A stretch of 64,000 bases of DNA from positions 113,415,370 through 113,479,369 of the forward strand of contig CM055266.1 in NCBI GenBank assembly GCA_029237695.1, written 5' to 3'. The DNA is from Conchocele bisecta (taxonomy: Eukaryota; Mollusca; Bivalvia; Lucinida; Thyasiridae). Below the pieces are notes generated by a model that was not told the origin of the DNA, searched no databases, and worked only from the letters and a program-made list of their open reading frames with translations. The translations under genes and the position numbers were made by a program. This document shows, in pieces, positions 32,515-43,671 of this stretch (within the stretch, counting starts at the first letter, position 1; every line of letters begins with the position of its first letter).

Positions 32515-33350
32515 GTGCGGGGATTAATCGACTTTGAAGCATTGTGATTTATACAGTCGAGTAACAGTTTACATTTTAAACATACACACATATACAGCAA
32601 GACGAGAATCACATTTGAATTAAACTAGATAAAGATCTGATGGAAAATATATCGCACAATTAGTTTAAACAATATTTTATTGGCAAATGTACAATATACA
32701 TGTTACATAACAAAATACAAGGATTTGAAAACAAGCTAGAAGCTTATATGAATTCATCTCCCTACAAGATATAAGACAGTGTAACATACAAATCATAATA
32801 GTGCGCATTGCAATATACAAATTTGACTGATTATATTGTTTATAAACGTAGTGTTAGAGAAGGAACAAAGATAATATAATGAAATAAAAAAGAGAGGAAA
32901 GGAGTGGTGATTTTGATGGTGAGAGCTGATCGGATAACCTCTGTTAACTGACTGTACCATGCGCCTTACTACTCGGGGCTGCCGGCGCGACTTATGATGA
33001 AGACGATGCGTAGTATTCCCCCCCTCCCAGCAATACATTTTGGTCTGACATATAATGATGGATATTGTTAATACGATTAGAACCGCATAGTTGCTGTAAT
33101 ATATTTGTGAACTTGTAGGAACACGTGTTTGTTTTTCTCTAATGAAAGGTGCTCATTTCCGTTTAAAAGATTATCGGCAATTACTGGACAATCCAGCCCA
33201 GCTAAATATTGTTGACGCTGTAGTTCATAGTTTGTGCATGCTGTTAGGTAGTGGTCTACAGTCTCTTGTGATCCACAAGAACATAAAGGGGAATCTACTA
33301 TTGATTTTCGGTATAGGTCGTAGTTGAGCGAGCTACAATTATTATATTAT
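32515..33350 (-). pseudogene. LINE retrotransposon fragment, ORF2 C-terminus plus 3' UTR
   Basis: Reading the minus strand from about 33345 to 33077 gives an open frame ending in TAA. It contains LNYDLYRKSIVDSPLCSC, then GSQETVDHYLTAC, and later LEKNKHVFLQVHKYI. The spacing C-x-C-(11)-H-(4)-C after a DSP-L motif is the zinc-binding segment found after the reverse transcriptase domain in many non-LTR retrotransposons (Pfam zf-RVT type). The catalytic RT core, the endonuclease and the N-terminus are absent, so this is a 5'-truncated copy. About 560 bases below the stop look like its 3' UTR; the lower edge is a guess. Confidence 0.7.
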
Positions 33351-33566
33351 CGCACAATTATTCTGCATACAGGTTTATGTGATGTAATAAATCACCTTCT
33401 ATGGAAGTCAGGCTATTAGAATTAAGCGTTATATATAGTGTAAATTTCAAGTTAGAAATAATGTTATTCCGAAATATGATTTTTTATATACACCAATTAA
33501 ACGATATATATGTATAACATGTACATTTGTAATTATTAGAAAAATGTTCCTATTACTATTTAATTT

Positions 33567-33868
33567 ACCCCGTCAACATAGTGTGTATGTGTCGTGAAAC
33601 ACGGTGCCGTGAAACATTTTTGATATCCTGTCAATACGACCTAATAACTGCGTATGAATATGTGCGGTGGCTGGGGTTTTTATTGCATGTTTAAGCTATT
33701 TGTAGGTGTTGACGGGATACATAGAATAGTAGGTTAGTGCCGTGAATGGGAACAATATCTGGCGCGGCACGGAAACGGGATGTGCTCGGCAGAACCTCGC
33801 CCATCCCGTTTCCTAAGCCTTTCCATATATTTTTCCCATTCACGGCACTAACCTACTGTTCTCTATAT
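33567..33868. mobile_element. M3 composite element, inverted, beside E
   Basis: From CCCCGTCAACATAGTGTGTA to GGCACTAACCTACTGTTCTC with the full GC-rich centre. It lies about 90 bases beyond the stop codon of E. Confidence 0.7.
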
Positions 33869-33960
33869 CTCAATGATGTAAATGGCATAAAACAAATGTA
33901 ATATACACAACATAGTACATTTCGCATCTGCTCTTCAACAACGTTGCATTGTCATACTGT

Positions 33961-34293
33961 CTATTTTTTTACGATCCTGACTTGGCTGAGACACAGGCCG
34001 TACGTTTCACAGATGGGGCCGCAGATAGAGTCGGTGCACAGCTTCAGACAGCGTCTGTAGAAGTGGCAGTCGATCTGGCAGACCTTCAGCGCTGGCGTCA
34101 GGCACCAGACGTGGTTGAAGGCGACGCAGGCGTACGTCCAGCCCCAGTAGAAGGCGAGACAGATGCCACAGAGCAGGGTGGCGATCATGTAGCAGAGGTT
34201 CTTGGTACAATTGAAGCACTTGTATGTGTTGCTCCAGACACAGTCCATGGAACGTGCGCCCTCCGGCTCTCCCAGCACCTCCTCGAATTCACA
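33961..34293 (-). CDS. Caveolin E, terminal exon only
   Basis: An exon of 110 residues plus stop after the acceptor CTTTCATTTGCAG, phase 0. Sequence landmarks: FEEVLGEPEG, RSMDCVWSNTYKCF, LCGICLAFYWGWTYACV, FNHVWCLTPALKV, SICGPICETYG. It is a near twin of D with the same Cys layout. Its 3' flank is an M3 transposon remnant (33567-33868) and its 5' flank (34300-34500) shows no first exon. None was found up to the 3' end of F at 38.1 kb. The frame is open and the acceptor intact, which argues for recent function or gene conversion from D. A functional transcript is not demonstrated. Confidence 0.82.
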   Translation of the reverse strand, partial: CEFEEVLGEPEGARSMDCVWSNTYKCFNCTKNLCYMIATLLCGICLAFYWGWTYACVAFNHVWCLTPALKVCQIDCHFYRRCLKLCTDSICGPICETYGLCLSQVRIVKK

Positions 34294-34495
34294 CTGCAAA
34301 TGAAAGACGGTTCCTCATAGAAATGCTTTGCAAACTGTACAGGGATTCGCATGCAGAATGGGGTAACATGTTTTAAGTAATAAATAGCTCTACTTTATTT
34401 GGTTTATGTAACTGTGACACCACCACCTGGACAAGACACAATGTCAGCGACATAAATGCTATAATTCACACACCCAAACCAAGATTGTATTTACA

Positions 34496-34736
34496 AATTT
34501 GGCTGTGATTGGAGTTGTATGGCTTATGCGTTTTATTTGGCCAGTGTAGACCCAGATCAGTCTATACACCCGCACAGTCTGTCCATGATCTGCATTTCCC
34601 CATTCCATCAATGCTTCTAACATGGAACATATATCGTCATCAGGCTACATAGCTGTGCTATTTGATCAGGAGCTAAACATAGAATCACCCATAAACCCCA
34701 TTTCTCCAGTCACACCCACAAATATGGTCGTAAAAA
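34496..34736. mobile_element. M12 element
   Basis: TTTGGCTGTGATTGGAGTTG, CAGTGTAGACCCAGATCAG and, near the end, CCCATTTCTCCAGTCACACC. Confidence 0.6.
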
Positions 34737-34929
34737 CACTTTCCCAATTCCGTGTAAAGCCAAGTGTGTGCTACATGAGTGCTACAACATAGCTTAACTA
34801 AGTAAGACTGCCAGTTCCAAGCGACAACGTTATGAGCCAAGTAATGACATGTTATAACGAATTAAATATAGGTGTGGATTCTGTAAATAACTGTGTGTAT
34901 ATATCTACAGTTGCTATGGTTGTACGCCT

Positions 34930-35002
34930 GGGCCCGGTTGCTCAAAACCTCTGTTAGCTTAACAGACTGTTAAATCCATAGCATTAAAAAATTACAATTT
35001 TC

Positions 35003-35034
<32 letters not shown>

Positions 35035-35109
35035 CGAAAATTGTAAAAAAAAAATTGCTAAGGATTTAACAGTCTGTTAAGCTAACAGAGGTTTTGAGCA
35101 ACCGGGCCC
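34930..35109. mobile_element. Fold-back element with poly-T loop
   Basis: Arms GGGCCCGGTTGCTCAAAACC and complement, about 60 bases each and nearly perfect, with a loop of more than 25 T. It is consistent with a recent hairpin MITE, or with collapse of a longer AT-rich interior. Confidence 0.8.
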
Positions 35110-36060
35110 TGTTTAGTTGCACGTACAAGCATGTCTCAGTGTATCAATGTACATTAAATTATAGGTGGCATCTTCACATAAAATTACGAGTCAACTCTAT
35201 GCACCCACATTTTCATAGCTCATATGCATTTTAGCGAAATTGCAATTATCAAACAGTAATGTACAATGTACTAAGCAATGGAATATACGCAAATTCCTTC
35301 GAAGTTCCCAAAGTACATCTATACTGATTTCGAAATACATTCTGAAATTCTGGACCTACGCATGGGTCTGCGATTAGAGGGTACACGCTCGTGAGATAGA
35401 GCGCAGGTAGAACAACTATAGTTATGATAATAGCTTACCTCTGTCCGTCTCTTCTTGCGATGGTATATATGACGTCACAGAAACCACGTAGCGGTTGAAT
35501 TCTATACTTGTCATTTCATAACATATTTGCTACATTGTCAAAGATTATGTTCACATAAAATATATTATTAATAATACGGAATCAATATACCGCACTGTAC
35601 TATAGAAATAATAATAAGCAACTACATGTATATTACCAACCCTACACAATGGGGCACATGTTGTTTTGAGAAACACCCATAAATTGGGTATACAATAATA
35701 ACTTGTATCCAAATTCAATTCAGTTCAATTCGTTTATTGACATTAAACAGCAAACAGCACATTTATAGCAATATAACAAACATGTATGATGGTTTCATGG
35801 AAATGTGTTCTCACTAGACATATTAGCCAAGAGATATGATTAGGCTAAATCATTTCACAATCAGTTTGTTGCTAGTCCACTGCATTCTAAACTCTTTCTG
35901 TCCTCATTTCATATACTATTTTCATCTTTCTCACACAGGCTGCATGCCGCGACAAGCCATTCAAACTGTTATAATCAAACGGTTCAAATGGCGACCACGA
36001 CATACACCGAGTGAGAAATATGAACCATATGTAACACTGTCCATGACCAATTTTGGATAT
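35110..36060. other. Unassigned sequence, E upstream region
   Basis: No first exon for E found. A strong pyrimidine tract and acceptor-like CTTTCTCACACAG lie at about 35926-35938 (+), followed by a short frame (RQAIQTVIIKRFKWRP) of unknown family. Confidence 0.35.
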
Positions 36061-36079
36061 ACCCAGAAGTTATTGGGGT

Positions 36080-36395
36080 TCGATTTCTATTCAAGCAATT
36101 ATCAGAATGTAGTACTAGCTAGACATTGTTCCGTGTGCATGCCGATGTGCACCCCACAATCCCGCTTGGGGATTCTGGTGTGTCCATAGAAATGTATGCA
36201 AAACAGTGAGTGGTGGCCGATGTTATTTATCAACGTTCATGGTTTCTATTCAAGCAATGATCCTAATGCAGCACTAGACATTGTGCCGTGTGCATGCCGA
36301 TGTGCACACCACAATCCCGCTTGGGGATTCTGGTGTGTCCACAGAAATGCATTCAAAACAGTGAGTGGTGACCGATGTTATTTATCAACGTTCTA
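36080..36395. repeat. Direct duplication of about 165 bases
   Basis: Two units starting TTTCTATTCAAGCAAT and sharing GTGTGCATGCCGATGTGCAC and CCCGCTTGGGGATTCTGGTG, with about 10 percent difference by eye. Frames run through both, but no family is recognised. Confidence 0.8.
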
Positions 36396-36406
36396 CATTG
36401 TTAGTC

Positions 36407-36800
36407 AAGGTGCATGATCACGTGGTTACAACAACAACAACGTCGCCCACTTTAAAATAAGTATTATTTGATAATGTTGTTAAAATGCAACGGATTTTGA
36501 TGAAATATGGCGCAGCAAACGCGTCTTCATGAGCTGCATTTGGTGGTCTAGGGAGTTTGCCACAGACTTATGTCGTTTTTGCGAAGAATCGATTTCCGTG
36601 TCAGAGACACGGAAATCGATTCTTCACAAAAACGACATAAGTTTGGGCGAAAATAAAGAGACCACCAAATGCAGCGTAACAAGACGCGTTTGATGCGCCA
36701 TATTACATCAAAATCCGTTACGTAATAAGGACACTATACAAGAATACGTACGTTGAATGGGTACTTGTTGTTGTTGTTAGTACCACGTGATCATACACTT
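36407..36800. mobile_element. M9 element
   Basis: Ends AAGGTGCATGATCACGTGGT and the complement CCACGTGATCATACACTT. Central palindrome GATTTCCGTGTCAGAGACAC with arms GTCGTTTTTGCGAAGAATC. Three copies in the window. Confidence 0.78.
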
Positions 36801-37032
36801 TTTTAGTGTGGTAAACCGTCCTGCCATACTAAACTTAAATGTCTGGATACTCTTTGTTGTGGTGAAACAATATATTGATATGTGTTCCCAGAGTAAATTC
36901 CGTCCGAATGTTTAGGGTTATTGCGGTATATATATAATAGTGTACAGAGAAGTATATTGTTTCCCGATTATTATTGCATGCACTATGAATGATAGTTCCA
37001 AATATCTGACATATATACATACATACGAGTGA

Positions 37033-37096
37033 ATTTTTCAATCAAAATGGCAGGTTTGAGCAATTGCTCAAACCTGCCATTTTGGTTGAAAAATGC
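37033..37096. repeat. Palindrome at the edge of the F duplication block
   Basis: ATTTTTCAATCAAAATGGCA and its complement meet at CAATTG. Only the right half exists at the left edge of the G block. Confidence 0.8.
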
Positions 37097-37391
37097 ACTA
37101 GTAGTATATGACGTAATATCATTGAACATGATCCGGGAGTAATTAATTATAATCTATTCCCCTATGGTTTGTCATAGGCAAGGCACGACCTATGAAATGT
37201 GCTGCCATTCGATTTGATTACAATTTCACACGCATGCATAATGCTGAAATCAACAAAATATAAGTTGACAAACACATTACATTTATTGAATAATTGTATA
37301 AACATATATTTGGAAATAGTTATCGTTACGATATATCACCGATCAGCAGTTTTCAGCCGCCTTTATAAATTATAGCATGAATCTTCGGTTA

Positions 37392-37901
37392 TTAAAGGTA
37401 CATGCCCACTCAGTAGGCACAAAATGTTCTTTATATCAGAGACATCATCTGAGACATTTTCTGGCAAAATAAACATTCATTCACAATTACCCCACGTATT
37501 GATTGACATTATTGACATTGTATATCAGACGTAAATTTCTACACTCATATAATGGGCGATAACCGTGCTTTGATTAAAATGTTAACGGACATTACTATTT
37601 ATTCTCAGTATTTATTTTTTGATGTGCAATGATCAAACTTTATAATCTGTTGAAAATAAAAAAAATTCAGGTGACGCATTTAATTAGTATAAATAATTAA
37701 AATATATCATGCCTCATTTTCATATGAACATAGCCTGATACCACCGCGCGCACTATCAATAAAATAAATATCACTAAATGATTATATCTGTATAGCGGGC
37801 TCTCGTAAGTTTTAGAACTGGTGGAATAGTAACACAATGATACTCTTATTTAATTCCTGTAAAGAACATTCTGTGCCTACTGAGTAGGAATGTACCTTTA
37901 A
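37392..37901. mobile_element. M17 TTAA-flanked transposon
   Basis: TTAAAGGTACATGCCCACTC at the left and TAGGAATGTACCTTTAA at the right. About 510 bases, no transposase. Confidence 0.75.
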
Positions 37902-38118
37902 TATTCAGGACGTGATAAGTGTACCACTGAACGTGTCAGTCTGTATTGTAGACCATATGGTCCGTTAGCCTATATGTTCTCCAATTCATCCAGTATTTGC
38001 CATACATTAGTAACGATCCAATATACATAACAATAAATACACAATTATTTATAGAACATAAATACATAAATAATATGCATATACGTGTACTGTTCTTTCA
38101 ATTTCCGCTCGTCGAAAG

Positions 38119-39201
38119 TTATTTTTTGATATGTTCCAGTCTAATATTGGAGAAGTAAGCACCGCACGCGGCACAGACGGGTGCCACGAGACAGTTGCAG
38201 CACGTTCCCCAACATTTCTGACACGTGCCCAGTGTGATGCTGAAGGAGCGCATCCAGGGGGTGATGCACCAGACGTGGTTGAATGTGGTGATCGCGAAGT
38301 CGAAGCCCCAGTAGAAGGCGATACAGATACCACATAGCAGGGTGATCAGACCGTAGCAGCAGCTTTTGCTGCCGTTGAAGCAAGTATAGGCGGCATTCCA
38401 AACGCACTCCGAGCTATGCGTGCCGTCTGGCTCACCGAAAATCTCTTCAAACGACGACTGAAATATTTGATTAGATTGCAATGGACATCTAGTCTTCAAT
38501 TCCGCAATGAGAGGGCATACCATCAACACATCGTTCAACTGGTTGACGTCAATATATGAGCTTTTTTTTTTATTTAACTTAATAGCAAATCTTGTAATAA
38601 ATTTGTTTTAATTGTTAAATTCTCTCATTTATGAAAAGAGTCTGCATTATTTAATCTCATATCTACAATCAATCAGTAAATAGGCGTTGCCAATAGTGCA
38701 GGGGCGGATCTGCAGGGTGGGGGTCCGGGGTTGCAACCACCACTCCCCCCCCCCTCCCCCCTGTTCAGTGTCGTAAAACACAGGAAAGTGCATTTCGAAG
38801 AGCTCGAAAATAGGACAACCCCCTAGTTGCAATTACTCCCGTACCGTCCGTAGCTAGCTATATACGGACGGTACGGGAGTAGATTGCAAGAGTTACCTTC
38901 GCAACTAGACAATCCCCCCCCCGTTCCCCAAATGCTGGATCCACCCCTGTAGTGCTCCCTCATATTGTATAATACTACAGTAATACTTAGTCTACTAATC
39001 GACGGACTATATGCGAAAATGAATAGATGTAATAATTATACAGTTCAAATTAAGAAGTCGCATTAATTGTTGTTTAATCCGTTATTTAGAGAAATAAATT
39101 GTAATAACACAAATGTAAGCACATAATAGATGTTCATAAGTACTTACCCTTATATGATGGTTGAGGTCGTTGGGATCACGGTGTTCACAGTCGACAGCCA
39201 T
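38119..39201 (-). CDS. Caveolin gene F, two exons, complete
   Basis: Exon 1 (39201-39148) encodes 18 residues, MAVDCEHRDPNDLNHHIR, and ends at AGG/GTAAGT. Exon 2 (38457-38119) follows the acceptor AATATTTCAG, phase 0, and encodes 112 residues ending LEHIKK. The intron is 690 bases and contains a fold-back element with GGGGCGGATC ends (38700-38948). The core shows FEEIFGEPDG, HSSECVWNAAYTCF, LCGICIAFYWGFDFAIT and FNHVWCITPWMRS. Human CAV1 positions 133, 143 and 156 are Trp, Thr and Val, but Cys occurs at neighbouring positions (TCQKCWGTCCNC). The ATG is the first Met after an in-frame stop; an upstream AG (TTAGCAG) leaves room for a longer N-terminus. F is a segmental duplicate of G. Confidence 0.87.
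38700..38948. mobile_element. hAT-like fold-back element in intron of F
   Basis: Ends AGGGGCGGATCTGC and GGATCCACCCCT, a pair common in animal hAT-type MITEs. Inside lies a palindrome, CTCCCGTACCGTCCGTAGCT with its complement. G has the same element with a deletion near the left end. Confidence 0.6.
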
Positions 39202-39718
39202 ATCTTTGCCTTGAATGGAACTGCTAACAGTATAATTTCGGAGACGTCTTTACCGGTCGCAGGTTGGCACGCTACTGCCGGAGGCGAAGGAAATGGGCAA
39301 TAATATGCCCACCATTGCGAAACAAAGGACAATAGGAATATGCAGATGATTTGATATCAGTATTTGAACACCAGCTTGTTTTTGGGTTACGTCCATGTAT
39401 CTTCATCCGCTGACAAAATTGACTAACACAAGTATAAGCACAGCGTTCTGGGTATGGCTGTTTTCACGACATAATGGTGAACACTGCAGACCCTGTACAT
39501 ATCAGCACATGCTGCTCTGCACCAATGGTCGTAAGCCCCAGTTTTCGTCACAGTTTCATTTGTACAGTTTACAATAAATACAACTACGTGCTGGTCTCAA
39601 TCGTGAAATAAGTATGTTTATCACAGAAGCGTAATAATGATATCTTAATACGTAATCATAGCAAGGCTATTGTTTGATATACCAGATCAAATAATATCCT
39701 AACTCAGCACCTTTTGTC

Positions 39719-40190
39719 GTTGTGATTTAGAAATAACTAGCAAAACATGATGACCATATCGCACTTAGTCTAAGATGTTCGCAATGATGGATGCGACTAA
39801 TTTCTAATAATTATTTCAACTACATGTATTTTCCGCAAACAATTTAGATGCGACACGCATATTTTATTAACTGCGCCCGTATATTGTGCTATTTCAGTGG
39901 TTCGGCATTGCCGAACCGCTGAAATAGCACAATATACGGGCGCCGTATTCATACAGCGATTGTTGTCTAAAACAATATGGCCATTGTATCAGATTGTCAG
40001 TACGGATACAGCTATTTGTTCACTGTGATCATGTTATCAGATTGTCACTGCCGTGCATAATTGAAGGAATCAATCGAAGAAAGGGTCCATAAGGACTTAG
40101 CCCCCTTTTTCAACTGATCCCCTTCAACTGGTCTTGGTGCATATGTGGTTGCCTGGGCGCTAAATAATTTACTAGATATGGCTGATCTGG
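39719..40190. other. Unassigned sequence with a perfect palindrome and M21
   Basis: 39872-39943 is a perfect inverted repeat (arms GCGCCCGTATATTGTGCTAT onward). 40060-40130 resembles M21 (CATAAGGACTTAGCCCCCTT). No gene. Confidence 0.6.
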
Positions 40191-40320
40191 ATATGGCTGT
40201 GATAATGTAATACATTCAGTATAAGACAAATAATTAATTTATCCTTAAATTGAAAATGTCTCCCTCAAAGTATACTTTGCTAGATAAGTATACTTTGCAA
40301 TGTTGGTGAAATAGGCTACT
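40190..40320. mobile_element. M7 fragment
   Basis: Right half only, from ATGGCTGTGATAATGTAATA to GGTGAAATAGGCTACTGG. Confidence 0.65.
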
Positions 40321-40653
40321 GGCTTTACAATGATCGGAAAGCAAAAACCCCAACGTATCGTAAAATTCTGAAGCTCTATACAACAGTTCAGATCAGCGCC
40401 GAACCCTTGTGTGACAATATAGAAGGTACAATGCCATTGCTATTAATAAGCTAATTCCCTCGCTGGCAACCTTGGTAATACCCAAAAAAAAAGGTTTAAC
40501 GCATTTGCCTTACAAAGCATTACAAACAAGGTGAACACAAGTCCTCAGTAACCTTGACCTTGGGCGGTCGGACGTGGGTCGTAAACAAAACATCCATACA
40601 CACACTACGTACGCATGCACGTACATGGACTAACGATATATCTCCCTGTGCCC

Positions 40654-41058
40654 AAGGTGCATGATCACGTGGTTACAACAACAACAACGTCGCCCACTCC
40701 AAAGTAAGTATTATTTGAATATGCAACGGATTTTGATGAAATATGGCGCAGCAAACGCGTCTTCATGAGCTGCATTTGGTGGTCTAGATAGTTTGGCACA
40801 GACTTATGTCGTTTTTGCGAAGAATCGTTTCCGTTTTGCGAAGAATCGATTTCCGTGTCGGAGACACGGAAATGGACTCTTCGCAAAAACGACAGAAGTT
40901 TGGCCGAAATTACAGAGACTACCAAATGCAGTTTAACAAGACGCGTTTGATGCGCGTATTTCATAAAAATCCGTTACGTAATAAGGACACTATAAAATAA
41001 TACGTAATTTGAATCGGTACTTGTTGTTGTTGTTAGTACCACGTAATCATACACCTTG
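40654..41058. mobile_element. M9 element
   Basis: AAGGTGCATGATCACGTGGT to ACCACGTAATCATACACCTT, with a small internal duplication of GCGAAGAATCG. Confidence 0.78.
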
Positions 41059-41159
41059 TTGCCTATAGGCGAGGAGATAAAAAAACGAGTAAAATGTCGT
41101 AAAATGTCGTAAAATGTCGTGCAGTGTGTAATGTTAAATCTCCTGGCTATGTCCTATAG

Positions 41160-41488
41160 TACGGAGCCCCGCAGAGGACATGGATTTTTTTATTAGTTCG
41201 TTCCCACGAAATAACAATTCGTTCCCTCAATTTAACAATTCGTTCCCTCGAATTAACAATTCGTTCCCACGATATAATAATTCGTTCCTACGAAATGACA
41301 ATTCGTTCCCTCAATTTAACAATTCGTTCCTTCGAATTAATAAATCCATCTCACGAATTAACAATTCGTTGCCGTGGGAACGAATTGTTATTTCGTGGGA
41401 ACGAATTGTTATTTCGTGAGTACGAATTGTTATTTCGTGGGAACGAATTAATAAAAGAGAATTATTCGTCGCCTGCGGGGCTCCATAA
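41160..41488. mobile_element. M13 element, tandem-repeat interior with inverted ends
   Basis: Inverted ends GGAGCCCCGCAG/CTGCGGGGCTCC. The interior is about 12 units of AACAATTCGTTCCC(N7). The last few run in the opposite orientation (GGAACGAATTGTTATTTCGT), so the whole can fold. Confidence 0.75.
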
Positions 41489-41490
41489 AT

Positions 41491-41594
41491 TATGCAGATC
41501 ATGATGAGACTGCTCGTTACGAGCCGGCTCATCTGGATCTACAGTATATTTGCACGTGATAGCGTTTATCGCATGAAGGACTGAATGAGTTAAA
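41491..41594 (-). mobile_element. M2 fragment
   Basis: Only the palindromic part, GATGAGACTGCTCGTTACGA to CTGGATCTACAG, with a decayed end. Confidence 0.65.
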
Positions 41595-41599
41595 CCTTC

Positions 41600-41706
41600 A
41601 GTAGTGGTAACTACGGTGGCACAGAGGTGACATAGAAATATGTTTTACTATTGCGTGCGCACGCGATAAAACAATATTTCCATGTCCCCTCTGTGCCACC
41701 GTAGGT
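41600..41706. repeat. Inverted repeat
   Basis: CTACGGTGGCACAGAGGTGA and complement around TGCGTGCGCACGCG. A near-perfect fold-back of about 100 bases. Confidence 0.75.
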
Positions 41707-41746
41707 AAATCCTCTATTAGATGTTAATATTTTCGGTGGACAACGC

Positions 41747-42005
41747 CAGGCCCGTAGCCGGGGGGGGGGGGTGGGGGGGGGGGGGGGGGGTCGGAGTGGT
41801 CGGACCCCCCCCCCCCCCCCCGCCCAGCCTCGAGGTTCACTTTTTTAGCCTTGAGGTCCACTTTTTTAGACCCCCATAGATACTTCAGACCCCTTGAGCC
41901 TTCGAAACGAACCCCCCCCCCCCTTCAAACAGGTAGATACTTCAGACCCATTGAGCCTTCGAAACGACCCCCCCCCCCCTTCAAACAGGTCTGGCTACGG
42001 GCCTG
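41747..42005. mobile_element. hAT-like element with poly-G/C tracts
   Basis: Ends CAGGCCCGTAGCC and GGCTACGGGCCTG, flanked by AACGC on both sides. The interior has long G and C runs and a direct repeat of TACTTCAGACCC.TTGAGCC. The homopolymer lengths are probably unreliable. Confidence 0.65.
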
Positions 42006-42186
42006 AACGCATTTATTATTTGTTTGAATCAATGATAAACGTGTATAACAAAGTCAGCGACATATAGTGTGGACACCGATCAGACCGTCCTTATGTCCGG
42101 CCTGGTTGGATTCACACTATTGGTCCTCACAATACATAGAATTATTGTCATTTTCAAATGGATATTGATATTAATTTGCATTATAT

Positions 42187-42410
42187 CCTTTCACCCCTAA
42201 GTAACTGGAATGAACTTTGATATGTTAATTTTACAGCCAATCCAATCGTCATAAAATGATTTTCAGACTAGTCCATTTATGAAAAAGGGAGATTTTATGC
42301 TCTCAAAAATATGAAAATTACTTGCAAAATGTGCAGATCCTGACAAGACGGCTCGTCACGAGCCGGTTCATCTGGATCTACACTTTTAGCCAATACCACT
42401 ATACAGGCCT
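42187..42410 (-). mobile_element. M2 MITE, inverted
   Basis: CCTTTCACCCCTAAGTAACT to the palindrome GACGGCTCGTCACGAGCC; the terminal CCCGAAAG part is decayed. Confidence 0.72.
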
Positions 42411-42412
42411 GG

Positions 42413-42949
42413 TGCCCGTTTCACTAAACTTCTTATGACTAAAATGTTCGTATGTTCAAATTTAAGATCGTATGTAAATGTCAATTAATGGATTTAAATT
42501 TATTGAGCATAGGCTGCATATGCAGCATATGCTCAATAAATATAAATCCAATAATTATTTAAAAGAAAACATTGTTAATGTGAAATTTACAGACTATCAT
42601 AATTTTGCACTTACGAATATTTTAGTCGTACGAAGTTTAGTGAAACGGCCCCTGTTGTGTTGAAAGGGTTAATACTATAATGGCAAGCCGTCTGGACTCG
42701 GATCAGGGGCCCGTTTCACTAAACTTCTTACGACTAAAATGTTCGTAAGTGCAAAATTACGATAGTCTGTAAATGACACATTAACAATATGTTCTTGTAA
42801 ACAATTATTGGATTTACATTTAATGAGCATAGGCTGCATATGCAGCCTATGCTCAATAAATGTAAATCCATCAATTGAAATTTCCAGACGATTCTTAATT
42901 TGCACTTACGAACATTTTAGTCGTAAGAAGTTTAGTGAAACGGCCCCCT
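42413..42949. mobile_element. Two M1 MITEs flanking a duplication junction
   Basis: Copies at 42413-42652 and 42706-42949, separated by AATACTATAATGGCAAGCCG. That phrase recurs at 46018 just after the G block, so the second M1 inserted into the duplicated unit on one side only. Confidence 0.8.
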
Positions 42950-43346
42950 GATCGCGCGGATGTGCGTTCTGGTCGGAGCCCACGCTGATTGTTTCACATT
43001 TAGTTGAATAAATATCATCATTGATTGCTGTTGCGGAAATCTTCTATTTTCAGGGTCAGCTTGATAGGGGTTTGTATAAACAGATTTTATTAAATTATAT
43101 ATCTACATCAATGTTGGGTATGCAAGCAGTGGAGTGTAACGTTGATTGCTATCTTATAGAGTTCCTCTACTTGAATTAGGGTATCAGGCAATCAACGCAA
43201 TTGTCTCATTTGTCAGTCTATGACCCCTTTGATGTAATAATGGCAGACACAATTGTATATTTTGTTTACCGATTTTTTTGGGCCAAAAATATGGAACAAG
43301 TGGTTGGGTAGATACGGCAATAACAATATACGCATATGCGGTTTAA
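42950..43346. other. Unique part of the F/G repeat unit (unit X)
   Basis: TCTCATTTGTCAGTCTATGA, AATGGCAGACACAATTGTAT and GGGTAGATACGGCAATAACA recur at 46085-46245. This shows that unit X lies on both sides of the G block. No gene. Confidence 0.7.
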
Positions 43347-43671
43347 AATTGCTCAAACCTGCCATTTTGGTTGAAAAATGCACTAGTAGTATATGACGTA
43401 ATATCATTGAACATGATCCGGGAGTAATTAATTATAAGCTATTCCCCTATGGTTTGTCATAGGCACGACCTATGAAATGTGCTGCCATTCGATTTGATTA
43501 CAATTTCACACGCATGCATAATGCTGAAATCAACAAAATATAAGTTGACAAACACATTACATTTATTGAATAATTGTATAAACATATATTTGGAAATAGT
43601 TATCGTTACGATATAACACCGATCAGCAGTTTTCAGCCGCCTTTATAAATTATAGCATGAATCTTCGGTTA

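Larger units (their letters stand above)
37062..39718. repeat. Segmental duplication block 1, containing F
   Basis: Matches 43347-46018 almost base for base, including the M17 element, caveolin exons, intron and 5' flank. The offset is about 6285 bases. Differences are scattered substitutions and small indels. Confidence 0.88.

Noticed and set aside
35440..35480. Minus-strand donor-like CAGAG/GTAAGC as the first exon of E
   Set aside because: The upstream frames give no RDP..LN motif in phase 0. Kept only as a splice-like site.
36240..36280. Plus-strand SNDPNAAL as a caveolin first exon
   Set aside because: No L-D before it, no donor at the right distance, and the duplicate unit at 36080 does not keep the motif.
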